A stretch of 64,000 nucleotides of DNA from Sanguinoderma infundibulare (taxonomy: Eukaryota > Basidiomycota > Agaricomycetes > Polyporales > Polyporaceae): positions 1,240,001-1,304,000 of the forward strand of contig JAVLRN010000011.1 of the NCBI GenBank assembly GCA_032821775.1, written 5' to 3'. Shown in pieces: positions 22,479 through 33,533 of this stretch. The position numbers and the translations under genes were made by a program. Each line of letters begins with the position of its first letter. Positions within the stretch are counted from its first letter, which is position 1. Below the pieces are notes generated by a model. It saw only the letters and a list, made by a program, of their open reading frames with translations, ran no database searches and had not been told where the DNA came from.

Positions 22479-24878
22479 TCAGTCCGACCTCGTGGAGTCG
22501 GAGAGCGAGCCCGCAGCAAGCCTATCCTGCGCTTCCTGCGTCCAGCCCTCCTTCTTGATGGCAGCAATGGCATCTTCTGAGAGCTCGCGCGCGGCTACGC
22601 CAAACCGGTTCTTGTAGAACACGATCGAGCCCTCGTCTTCGACGAACACGCACTCGGTGAACGATCGGTACAGCGCATAAAGCGTGTTCTGTCAAGCCGA
22701 ACAGTCAGCCAAAACGCACACCTACGGCATACGCGGGCGCGCGGAGCGTACCGTAGAGTCGTAGTTGTAGTGCTCCTTTAGGACGCGCTTGATGGCCTCG
22801 GTTACCGCTGGCTGGTGGTCTGCCCAATCAGACAGCTCAGCGTCTATCGGCTCAATGTCGAGAGAATAAAGCTTACAGAACGGTATGTGCGAGAAAAAGT
22901 GGTGCGCGACGTGGTCGTGAGCGACCTGTTTGCCAAACACCGTCCCCTCGTCAGTCACAGAAACACTGCCGTCGCCGCGGTCAGCGACGTGACGGGAGCG
23001 TACGTACGTTGTGAAAGAAGAAGCGGCCAATCCACCCGAGCGTCGGGCGGTCGACCGTCGCTGCTGCACCACGGAGGAAGCTCCACTCCTCCTTTCGGAA
23101 GTGGGGAATGGTCGGGTCGGAATGGTGGAGGAAAGTGATCATCACTGCGGCCGCGCGAGCGTCATGAAAAACCGTCCGTGACTTCGAGCGAGGCGCGGTT
23201 CAACTCACCGATCCTAAATAGGGCAGCAATCGCGGCGGCGCCCCGTCAGCAAGAGCATAATGGAAGCAAGATGGACGGCTGAAACCATACCAGTGGTTGC
23301 ACAGCTGTACAAGTTAAAATGTAAACGCATGTTCCGATCCGGGGGTCGGCACACTTACGACGTAAGGAACCAAGTAATACGCGACAAGCGCCTTCCAGCC
23401 ATAGGCTTGCCCGAACAGGTAGAGCAGGTACATCATACCGATGAGTCCGACGTCCGAGATGAAGATGCTCAGCCCTGTAAGCCAACATGGTCAATCCAAA
23501 GCTTAGGCCGCATCGAGACAAATGAAATGCACGCACTCTGTCCATCCTTGAACAGCGGCGAGTAAGGCGAGAAGTGGTTCGTCCCTTTCGGGTATATCTT
23601 GGCCCCGAGCTTATTGCAGCTAGAACCGGCCGATCAGCACTCGCTGCACCAGCCATTGTTATTACGTATGCGCGTACCCTAGGTACATCCACCAGCCCCT
23701 GCGTCAAGCATCGAGGGTTAGCAACAGGTCATGCCCCGCACCGATATCGGCGAATACCCACATCGCTTGCATGACGAACATCCGGATCGCGGTGAATATC
23801 GGCGTCTCCTCGAACACCTCAACGTAGTCCGCCGTCGTCGCCCGCTCCTCAGGCGGGAGCTCGTAGTGGCTGCGCAGGTGGGGGACGTAATTCTCATCAC
23901 GTTCAATAGAGTTCACCGCTTTCTGTGAAGGGGCGCGAGCCATGTGTCAGCGCACGGACTACTTCCTTCCCCATGCAGCAACGAGGCCCGAAGGCAGTGA
24001 TCGGGACGCGGACTTGGGGGGGAGGGGGGACTCAGACACGCACGTGGTGAGCGTTATGGCTGACTTTCCACGCGAAGAAGGGTGCCAAGACGAACTGCAT
24101 TCGCCATGACGATCAGTACGGGGCCCAGGAGCGTGGGACGCGCGGGCGTCTCGCGCAGGCACGTTAAGGGAATCGACGCACCGTATCTAGCACGAAGCCC
24201 AGGATATTGTTAGCCCACCACGACTTGTACATCGTTCCGTGCCCGAGCTGTCGAGGGTGCAGTTAGCATCCGTGTTTTCCGTGCCTGCCTCTAACTCGAT
24301 CCGGGAGCGACGTACTTCATGCGCTGTGGTGCCGCAAAGGGTGTGTGCGCACAGGTCCAGGTCCACAGTCAGCGACCAGACGCGCATTACGCTTAGGAGC
24401 TGGATTGCCTCACCAATGCAGAAAAAGGACGTGAACGCGATGCCCTGCCACCACCAGTACGTCAGCCACAGGAGGGCCCGGGCCAGGGTGGCCTGCCAGG
24501 ACGACGTCAAGGGGACGAAGCCCAGGAAGTGGCTTGAGACCAAGGGCTCGATCGCTGCGCCGAAGGCGGAGAAAAGCGCGCAAAAGAAGACGTCGCGGAC
24601 CACGTAGCCGGTGGACCGGAGTGGGTCCTTTTGCAGAAGATGCTTGGGAACGGCATCGTGGATCTGCTTCAGCGTGACCGTGGGCGGAACGAAGGGCCTG
24701 GCGAGCCTAATCCACGCGTCAGCGTCATCGTCGACGAGTGAAGGCCCAGGGTCAGAAGGCGGGGCTGCGTCGCACGTCGGGGACGCCGACACGACGAGCA
24801 AGCATGCAGCGCAGTCAGGGGTGGATGGGCGGGGTGTCGTGCTCACCGTTCTTCGTACTCGGGACCGTTTTTAAACAT
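22479..24878 (-). CDS. Delta-12 fatty acid desaturase (oleate to linoleate)
   Basis: Minus strand, 15 exons, 437 residues. Start at 24878 (MFKNGPEYEER), stop at 22479. It is a membrane diiron desaturase of the ER. The three histidine boxes are AHELGHG, HNAHH and HDHVAHH, with other family marks PKHLLQKDPLRSTGYV, GTNHFSPYSPLF, NHWIVMITFLHHSDP and YHQPAVTEAIK. Very small exons are needed to keep frame and motifs: 24316-24323 (8 nt, the AHE of box 1), 23678-23698 (21 nt, GWWMYLG), 23291-23304 (14 nt, LCNHW) and 23209-23213 (5 nt, joining W-I-V). Each is flanked by normal-length GT..AG introns. Exon 6 uses a GTGGGT donor at MQAM; the later GTGCGG candidate breaks frame. It converts 18:1 to 18:2, important for membrane fluidity. 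A bifunctional delta-12/15 activity cannot be excluded. Confidence 0.92.
23209..23213 (-). other. 5-nt microexon in desaturase
   Basis: Reads GATCG on the minus strand. It lies between introns of 77 nt (23214-23290) and 64 nt (23145-23208), with a TTTAG acceptor and a GTGAGT donor. Including it gives NHWIVMITFL; skipping it breaks the frame. Confidence 0.8.
24316..24323 (-). other. 8-nt microexon in histidine box 1
   Basis: Reads CGCATGAA on the minus strand. It completes Ala and encodes His-Glu, the first residues of the HELGHG metal-binding box. Introns on either side are 90 nt (24324-24413) and 68 nt (24248-24315), with an AG acceptor and a GTACGT donor. Confidence 0.8.
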
Positions 24879-27800
24879 GGTCGCAGATCAGAAGACGCGG
24901 ATCGTGTTGTAGAGAAGGGGAGAAGAGGCTGGGGGTTGGCAGACGATCGAGAGGGCCGGGAAGCGTTGGAGATGGAAGGGTGTGGACTTGCCTCCCAATC
25001 CGCTCCTCCCTTCTCCTTAAGTATTCCAGCGGGCTTCTCATGAGAGGGGAGGGGGAGACTTCTCCGCGCCTCCGCGTCGCGTAATGCGAGGTGTCAATCT
25101 GGGGAGATATGTGTTCGGACATGACTTTGAGTGAACGAATCGGTATCGGCCACTCCGGAGCCGCAGCGTGCTGGGTGCGCCGTCAATAAATCGGGCAGCG
25201 TGCTATGCGAGCTGATGTTCTGGGTTTCTCAGTGCCATGCGCCCTACCGGGAACGGACGTCCGTCGAATGGAAATGCACCAACGGCTGGGCGATGACATC
25301 TCAACAAAGCAGCCTGGGATATCCCCGATGGGCCCAGATCTGGTGCGACCCGTAAGGGAAGGGTGGGTGCGCGCCCAATAACTGGACATTGCGTGCGTTC
25401 CGAAAATGAGACGTACGAGACGCCACGGTGCTGATTGGGAACCTTGACGTCCCTTCGTCTGATCTCGGCAGGGTTCATGGGCTCGTGGGCATGTAAACTC
25501 AACTGAACTCACACGGTCGGCACGCTCCGACGTCAAGGTTCTCAGCCATGCTTCTTAATGCCCCCTGAGCGCGCTGCAGTCTTCGAAAGTCAATCCGACC
25601 CATATGAATGGTTGTGATGAACAAGAAGCTCGGGAGAGTTTGGCTCGGCAGTTGGGTGGAAATATCGCGTTGAGACCATTCGCTGGCAGGCTTCGGATTG
25701 TGTCGTGCACTGCGGCGGTTGCCGCACACCCGACGTGACATGGCATACAGCGCGAACCCCAGTATTCAGAGCAAATCTTCCCTCTCGGCGCCGAGAGATT
25801 GCCCCGCGTCCGGCGCATCTCGGCTTCATACCGGCAACTCTTGCGGCGCTTGTACGCATGTCATCACGAGCGCGCAAGCACCAGCCGGAAGAGGAGCAGC
25901 TCCCTTGAGGAACAGCGAGTAGACAGACATGCAAGAGCAGCCACTCCAAGCATCGACTAGGGACTGCCTGTGGAGAGGTGGCTAGAAGCGATGTCCAGGA
26001 AACCCACCCGGAGTCCGTTCTCGCACGGACGAAAGAACAAGGTGTCTCCAAGCTTGACCTTGCCTGTCAAACGAATCTTTGAAGTCATGCTCCGGGAGCT
26101 AGCTTGAACAAATATCCCTTCGTTGCGACGGAAGAAATGAGAGATTATCGCCAGGCCTTCGCCGTTATCAAATGCGCTTGAGGTCGCAAGAACACGTTAA
26201 CTAATGAAACCCCATAGAAAACTAGCAGGTCTCCCCCATGCCATCACGGTATATATCGTACCATGATAGCGGATACAATGAAGTACACCGAGCGGCTTAC
26301 AATAACGCCTCGGCTATGTATACTAATCCCGGGGCATGGGGAGCAGGGTATGACTTGCAGGAACCATGTGGTTGAATAGACAGCGCGCGCGTATTCTGAA
26401 CATGGACCATTGCATCAGTAGGTCTAGCTAGGCCGAGCATCCAGTGAAACACGGAGCAGCTGTCTGCCCACATCCGCCTGCCACTGGATACTCGGACGCT
26501 CGCTCGATCTGCAGCCTCGGCGGACCTCCAAGCCATGCCTCGTTCTTTCCAACATCCAGACCCGAGACAACCACGAACACTCTCACCTGCATGCACCTTG
26601 TTACGACAACGCTCCGTTGAAAGGCGAAACGGTCGGTCTGAGCTTCCGTCCAGCTGGCCGCCGAAACGGACTACAAGAACAGCCCTCTTGTCGAAGCGGT
26701 TTTGCCTCCGAGATTCCCAGGGCCATCTCGCTGCGCCTCGGCCGGTCGCCTGCTCCATGGTCGGATGTCTGAGTATAAGGCGAAAAGCGCATTAGAATCG
26801 GCGGATAAACTCTATCGTCGCGGAATTACAACTCTATCGCAGCTGTGCTCGCCAACTGCCGACGGCACTCTTGTCCGTGCCCGCGCCTCGAGGGGGCGCG
26901 CGGTCGGATGTAGGTACTGTCAGTGAGGCTCGAGGGTGCAATGTACAGGCATTATGCTCACTGCAGCGATCCGATCCCCCTCCCTTCATCGCGGAGCGCG
27001 CCGTGCAGGTCGCACAGTATGCGCAGCCCGGGTTTGTGTTCAGTGCGATGCCGAGATCTTGCGAAATAACCATATGGTTCCGGAATGTGGCATAGAAGGA
27101 CGAGGATGCGCACTGATCTCGGAAGCGAGCCTGCGGATGTCCGTATGAATGCATCCTGCCAAATGGTGCCAATGCTGAGATCTGGTAGAGATGCTTACCC
27201 CCTTAGTTGACCTGGGTCCATGTAGGTACAAAGACAATCGCGGGCGCTTTCAGCGGTAAGGCTCGCGGCATCGCACATCGGAATATCAGAAATCCGCATG
27301 ACAAAAGAGCACCCGCACCTCACATGGAGAACATTACTGTTTGGAAGAACAGACAACAGCATGCGTTCGCTAAAGTTCAACAGCCGTCCGGGCGCCCTCC
27401 TGTACTTCTAGCGTTCTAGCCGGCGCTGGCGAAAAGAACGGCCAATCTATCTGCGGAGACGATGTAAGGCTCCGCGGCGAGGTACGTCTGAGATGAAAGA
27501 CATTACCTGTGCCTTGTTCACCTTACTTTACGCTGACGGTTTGTTCCTGTCCGAGAACCGTGATGTCATCCATTCGACCAGATACGCATAACTTGCGAGG
27601 CGGTCTATCATTCGAGTGAGTTGCACGACGATGGGGTCCAGTTAGCTCAGCTGATAGAGGGAGGAAGCTTTCAGGGCGCTGGTTAATTGGAGCTAATCAA
27701 CTACCGAACAACGCGCGACATTCAATGGAAGCTCACCCGCCCTCAAAGATCAGCTTTCCCCAATTGAAGGGGCCGCCAAGGGCAGCACTCTGGGGAATAG

Positions 27801-29400
27801 TCGCCAAATTGGGGGTTGTGAGGAATGGGCGAGACCTGAGAGTCAATGTGCCCCTCCTTGTGGGAGATTGTCGGAGGTCCCATAATGCTGCAGATAGCTC
27901 GATACAGGCCGATGCGAGAATCTTCGTGGCGTAACCAACTATCACCTTGTGGGACACGGAAACAGGTACTGATCGCAGTTCGGTGTAGCGTAGAAGATTC
28001 CGTGGGGATACATGACCGACAGAAATATATTTAGCGCATTTGGAGGGTAAAGGGAGATATTCGGAAGAAAAGAGGCGCAAACACAACTGTCCATAACCTG
28101 CACGATGACAATCGTTGTCGTAGGGATTCCGTCATATGGGTTCGGGATCCCTACAACGCAACAGACCGTTAACCTCTCCCACAATAAGCGGGCGCCTTGG
28201 TGTGCAACGCAGACCTTCGTGGAAGGATGTAGAGCTGCATTGGCAATGTCATCCTCATTTGGAGCCGCATGGGGCTTGGCAAGCCAACGACTCCCAAGTT
28301 GAACCGGCGGCGGGACACCACATTTCAGGGAATTATAACTTAGGCGCTCAGAGGTCGCTGCGGCCGGAGGCCGCTATCGACCCCGGATGGATACCGCCGA
28401 ACTGGGATTCTCATTGGAGGCTAACATGGTTTCCAAGGAGGAAGTTCGCTCACTGTGTATGTGGAAGGACTTCCAAAGAGAATGTCCCATATGGCACATG
28501 GGAGCACGATTCGTCAATCGCAGATACCGTGAGATTGACGTGAGGCATTGGCAGAGGGCAGTTCGGGTGCGGGGAACCATGAGGCCATGCCGTACTGGAG
28601 CCCATGATGAACCACAAGGCAGCATAGTGACAGGGGAGAAAGCCAATACGCCGTCGATACGTTAGTAAGGAGGGGAAGCCCATGTGCTGAACACGCACCG
28701 AAAAAATCAATTGATCGGCGCGATGGGCATTGGGCAGTCGTGCAGGGAGATGCGGTGACCGTCGGGTGTAGTATGCGGCTGGATCCGGGGTAGATTCGCA
28801 ATGGAAAGACGGGGAGGTTGGGTTTACGGTTTGACAATTAATCTTATGGGGCGTTGTGGGGAACGTGTCGAGGGGGGAACGAGGCGGAGCGCGGAGCAAC
28901 GAAGACGGAGAAGAAGGGGATGAGGATTAAGAGGGTAGATCCTGTCACCGTCGGGCACAAGATGAGCTAAGTGTGAAAACAGCCATCCTCGCCGTCGACG
29001 GAAGTCCGGTTTGCGCGGCTGCGTGGCGGTGGCCGTCGAAGGATCTGGGAGGAAGCAGCCGCCGCCGCCGCCGCAGACGATGAGCAGAAGCGATGGACGC
29101 TGTCGCTGCATGACGCGGCTCGCGGGAGACGCGAGGCAGCGACGAGCGACGCGGACGCACAGCCAAACAACGACCTTGTTTACCGTCACGTGCACGCTGC
29201 GACGTCTCGCCCGACGCCCGCTCTCTTTTGTCCCCGACACCGACACCGTCACAGGCAGCACCCGACCTCTCTACCACACCACACCAGGCTCCTTGCCCAC
29301 CACCATCGCGCGCTGCTCCTGGACCTCCCTGTCTTCCGTCTGGTGCCACATCGGACGTCCACTCGCCTCGTGGACGGTTTCGGAACAAGTCGCCTTCTCG
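24879..29400. other. 4.5-kb stretch without a convincing gene
   Basis: No open frame here joins into a plausible exon chain, on either strand, and no family motif was recognised. Codon-like composition is absent and short open frames overlap on all frames. Noted within it: an imperfect inverted repeat at 28113-28158 and a tRNA A-box-like stretch near 27640 without a B box. It could be degraded transposon sequence or long regulatory spacer. Confidence 0.5.
28113..28158. repeat. Imperfect inverted repeat / hairpin
   Basis: The left arm (28113-28131, CGTTGTCGTAGGGATTCCG) and right arm (28143-28158, CGGGATCCCTACAACG) are complementary apart from a 3-base insertion and one mismatch, with an 11-base loop. 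Function unknown. Confidence 0.6.
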
Positions 29401-29966
29401 ATGTCACAGCTATCGTCGTCTGACACGGAAGACTGGGATCGTTCCATGAGCAGCGACGCAGATCCTAACCATGCAAACACCCCACGCAACTCCGTGTCCT
29501 TTCCTGCACACGGTGGCGCCGACGATGGTGCCCTCTCGCAAAATGGATCTCTCGGACGAGGCGCTGGCAAGCGCACCCTCTCCGAACTCCTCAAGCTTCA
29601 TGCAGAGAAGGGCACAGACGTCAATTTCACCCCAGAGGAGGCGAGCAGAGTTGCAGAAGTGTTGGGGCAGTGGGTGAGTGTCTCGATATTACCCTCTTTT
29701 GTCTTTTAGGCCCGGCTATGAACCATCTCCGGACCTTCCATGACCTCCCACCCTCATGTCATATCTCCTGCGGCAACGGCATTACTCACGCTCAGTGCAA
29801 TGTATAGATCAATTCCGCCTCATCGCCGTATGAGGGCGAGGATGACTTCTTCACGAGGCAACATTCACAGGACGATTCGTCAATACCAAATCGTTCCACC
29901 GGCCCCGCGGACGCTGGGAGACCAAGAGGGCAGAGCGAAAGCGTTGTCAACCACAATCAGTCATGA
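29401..29966 (+). CDS. Small Ser/Asp-rich protein with a short helical core
   Basis: Two exons, 29401-29673 and 29808-29966, giving 143 residues. The start is the ATG of MSQLSSSDTEDWDRS; a second in-frame Met is at residue 16. The ends look disordered, rich in Ser, Asp, Asn and Gly. The centre (about residues 58-105: KRTLSELLKLHAEKGTD, PEEASRVAEVLGQWINS, SPYEGEDDFF) forms a predicted two-helix amphipathic segment and is spliced precisely through GQW-INS. That splice and the charged helical pattern indicate a real, conserved-looking domain. I do not recognise a named family. A protein-binding adaptor role is only a guess. Confidence 0.7.
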
Positions 29967-30498
29967 CATCGTATTCTTTCATAATGTGGCAGATAGATGA
30001 CTACGTGAGGATGCTCGTCGCATGCATTTGCTCTCTTCGGCTTACCATACTTGTGCAGAATCCCAATTAGCGCCACCCGCCTCCGATGTATGGATTTGCA
30101 ACGACATGGAACGAATCTCACGACCTGCCACGACCATTCACGACTCACTACGTTAGACATATTTATACTCTTCATCGTTCACGTCGCATGCATGCCTTTG
30201 CACTCATACTGTCTCCTGCTCATAATACTGTGTTTGTACATACATGGCTATCGAATGGAGAATACGCCACCACTGGGCAGTACGCGCCCTTGGACCGCTC
30301 GATATGTGCCTGTTGGATTCAAGAGGCCTGAAGATTCACGACAACCACCCAAAAATGGCTGCCTTCGCGAGCTTGTTTGTGCATGTTAGGATCGCAAGCC
30401 TTTGCCACACATGTACAAACAATATCCCATCGTCCTCTTGTCAAACCCTGCTGCATCAAACGGGCATCGCAAACGCTTGGTTTACCCCACATACCGCC
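29967..30498. other. Intergenic 30.0-30.5 kb
   Basis: Upstream region of the SET/MYND gene. The frame of its first exon is open back to 30244, but no signal supports an earlier start. Nothing else seen. Confidence 0.5.
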
Positions 30499-32983
30499 AT
30501 GTCTTTTGGAAAGCTGAAGTCTGCGCGCAAGGGAAGGGAGGTTCACTCCTTTGTAAAATCCGGTTCCATCTCGAGTCCAACTCACCCAGACACGCCTTCG
30601 ATGCAACAACTCTCCTTACATTCTGAATCTCTAATCCAAGTTGACGATGAAGGCCTAAAAATTCCGCCGAGTGATATGGCAGTGGGAAAGGATGCGACTA
30701 TGCAAGGCTCCCCTCTGGTTCCAGGCCCCGATGTAGCATCTCAGCGCATTGGCTTGCCTCCAAGCCCAACACCCGCAGCGGCACAAGAAAAAGCAAAATC
30801 CGTGGACCTGCGCGGCTGCCATGCAAAATTACCCTCCTCTCTTGATATACGAGAATCAAGCACACAGGGTCGTGGACTCTACACCAAGGTCGCCCAATCC
30901 GCAGGTCCGTTAACTTACTCAACTATCGCTACGGTACCGCTGATAGCTGGCATACCATAGGCTCTATTATCTTGTCGGTGGCGCCCCACGTATCTGTCCT
31001 ATCGACTGCCAACCTCGCGCACTACTGCTCCGCATGCGCCGGTCCTGCCTCCACGGCCGGTCTCAGGCGGTGTCAAAAATGCAAAATTGTCTATTACTGC
31101 AACTCGGTACGTAGCTTACCCGAGCCTTCGACCTGTCTGGAATTCTGATGCCCTACAACAACACGCAAGGACTGCCAAAATAGAGATTGGGTACGGCACA
31201 AGCCGGAATGCGGCGCTCTCCAGAAGTGGGCCACATCTGCGCCCTCTTCGGAGGTCTCAATCCCCAGCGAGCCGGTCCGATGTCTCGGGCGCATCTTGTG
31301 GGGATCTCAGAGGGAAGCATTGGATGGTAATTGGGTGCGTATTGCCTCCGGCCATCATGACTACTAGAGTGCGGGCGCTGGGCGCTGACCAAAAGAACAG
31401 GCTCGAGAGATTCGTATGATGCACTCCAGTAAGTTGCCGGACTAGAACTCTACCGTTACGGCAAGGGTCCACGGTCCTCGGAGCTCAAAGCTAACGTTAA
31501 CCCGCCATATTAGATCGAACTTCCCTGCAGCCGTCCGCGTTCGAATCCCACACCCACCTGGCGCACTCGGTAGTTCGGTATCTTGGCGTATCTTCCCCTC
31601 GAGACCTCGAGCCTTACGGCCTTACGTCCGCCAGCGACCTGGTCGATTTGATCTCCCGCGTAAGTACCACGCCCGCATCTCCTCCGCCCACATCCGCGTC
31701 CGCGAAGCATTCGGCTGACTCGGACCCGGACACAGTTCACCACAAATACCTTCACGCTCACCACACCCGCGCTGACACCGATTGGCATCTGCGTCTCACC
31801 CACGGTCGCCTTCGCTAACCACTCATGTGACCCCGACGCCGTCATCGTCTTCCCCAGGGTGGACAGCGTATCTCCCGCGGAAGAGCCCTCCCTGCACCTT
31901 GTGGCCCTCCGGGACATATCCCCAGGGAAAGAGGTACGTTTCGCCTTCCGTTCGGCCAGGTTCCGCTTCGCTCATGCCGGCACAATCTATCATTTTGTGC
32001 TCCATATGAGCTCAGGTTCTGATATCCTACGTCGACACGACGCTGCCGAGGCGCCTGCGTCAGCAGGAACTGAAGGAGGTCTACAGCTTCGACTGCGAGT
32101 GCAAACTCTGCGCTCGAGCGCTGCCCGCGGACCCGCGGGAGGCCCTCTGGTGCCCAAAGAACTGTGGGGGCATCTGCTCGCATCCCGTCGAGGGTCCGTG
32201 TCTCAGAAGTCTGTGTGGAGCAACCTCTCGCTGACGCATCGGCGTTTTGTCATGGCAGGGGACCCTGACGGCGTTACGCGCTGTGTGAAGTGCAATGCCA
32301 CGCTTGGCGACGTCGGCGCCGTGCTAGACGCGTTGCGCGTCGGACGGCAGGCGTTGGATAAGGCTAGCTCGCTGCAGTTCGATGGTAGGCCGTACCTGGC
32401 GACGACGTCGAGGGGATAGTGCGGCGCTGACGTTTGGCATGCATATACAGACCCAGCCAAGGCCAGGCAGCTCACCGCGAACCTCATCCCCATCCTCATC
32501 TCCGCGGGCCTGACGCCTGCTTCGCACCCGCTCCTCGCGTTGACACGCCTGCACCAGGAACTGCTCGTCGAAACCTTGCTGTCGCCCGGGCTGTCCCAGG
32601 AGACTCTGGACGAGGCGATTCGCACCGCGGCGAAGTACAACGCCGGGCTCCAGGCGCTCCTTCCGAAGGGGCATCCCGTGCGCGGCGTCGGGCTCGCGGA
32701 GTTGGGCAAGCTGCTGGCGGTGGACGAGCCGGCGCCGACTTCCGCCGCGTCGGACGTGGCGGGACGGTTCCCGCCGTCGGGTCCCCCTCGGCTCAGGTTG
32801 GCGTACGAATCGTTCGTGAAGGCGCACGAGGAGGTGCTGATCGGGTTCGGGAAGAAGGATGGGGCCGGACAGCTTGGAAAGGAAATTCGCGACTCGATCG
32901 TCAGGTTGGAGAAGGAGCTTGGGGTGTGGACGACGGGGATACGGAACGTGCTGGAAGACACGGGGTCTGGAGCATGGTCATAG
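30499..32983 (+). CDS. SET and MYND domain protein (SMYD-like lysine methyltransferase)
   Basis: Nine exons: 30499-30904, 30961-31106, 31170-31334, 31401-31428, 31514-31659, 31736-31933, 32016-32193, 32259-32384, 32451-32983, giving 641 residues. About residues 1-110 are Ser/Pro-rich. A split SET domain follows: SSTQGRGLYTKVAQSAG near 115-136, then a MYND zinc finger (CSACAG, RRCQKCKIVYYCNSDCQNRDW, HKPEC; about 158-200). The SET core follows with FANHSCDPDA near 325, ISYVD and a post-SET cysteine cluster (FDCECKLC). The C-terminal half is helical, as in SMYD proteins. Members methylate histones or other proteins using S-adenosylmethionine; the substrate here is unknown. Exon 4 is only 28 nt. 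The order and motifs make the class secure. Confidence 0.88.
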
Positions 32984-33533
32984 TGACGGGCTGTATTGGG
33001 ACGGGAAGTTCGAAAAAGAGAAGTTGAGTTCTCTCTGTATGTGTTTTCCCCTCGAAGGTGATGCTTGTCCTTTGGTATGCAGACGATGGGTAGCTGTCGG
33101 TGGATACGTAAAACGCACCAAGTTGTCGGGAGACAACTCCGCCGCCGTTCGGTGCTCACCAGTGTTTCCAGATCCTTGCTTGTTATCTCTCGGACTGGTT
33201 AGGTTTGAAATGGTGGCGGATTGACATTCGACCCGGGCCCCATCATGATCCGGACTTCTGGGAAACGCATGGGTTGCGAGCGGGTAATTTCGGTTTCAAC
33301 CAAGGTACTTCGGTTGAAGATGGACTTGACTCTTTTGCACCGGGACGTCGATTGCTCCGCTCACGCAAGGGGAGCTCTACTTCTTCGAAATCCCGACTTC
33401 CATCCTCGACCACCCAAGTCTCCGAAGTTTGTAGGGAGGCCGATGAACTATAAAGGGCTCGCAGTCTCCGTCGAAAAAATCACAACTCCTCCTCCACACC
33501 CCGGGACACATACCAACTTCTTAACGAACAATA
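32984..33533. other. Intergenic 33.0-33.5 kb
   Basis: Upstream region of the first kinase gene. A TATAAAG at 33451-33457 lies 83 bp before ATG 33534 and is a plausible TATA box. No gene seen. Confidence 0.5.

Noticed and set aside
27637..27720. tRNA-like start (TTAGCTCAGCTGATAGAG) resembling an A box
   Set aside because: No B box (GGTTCGA-type) follows, and the 3' end is not complementary to the presumed acceptor stem, so no tRNA can fold.
31530..31550. B-box-like GTTCGAATCCC
   Set aside because: Lies inside a coding exon of the SET/MYND gene with no A box upstream.
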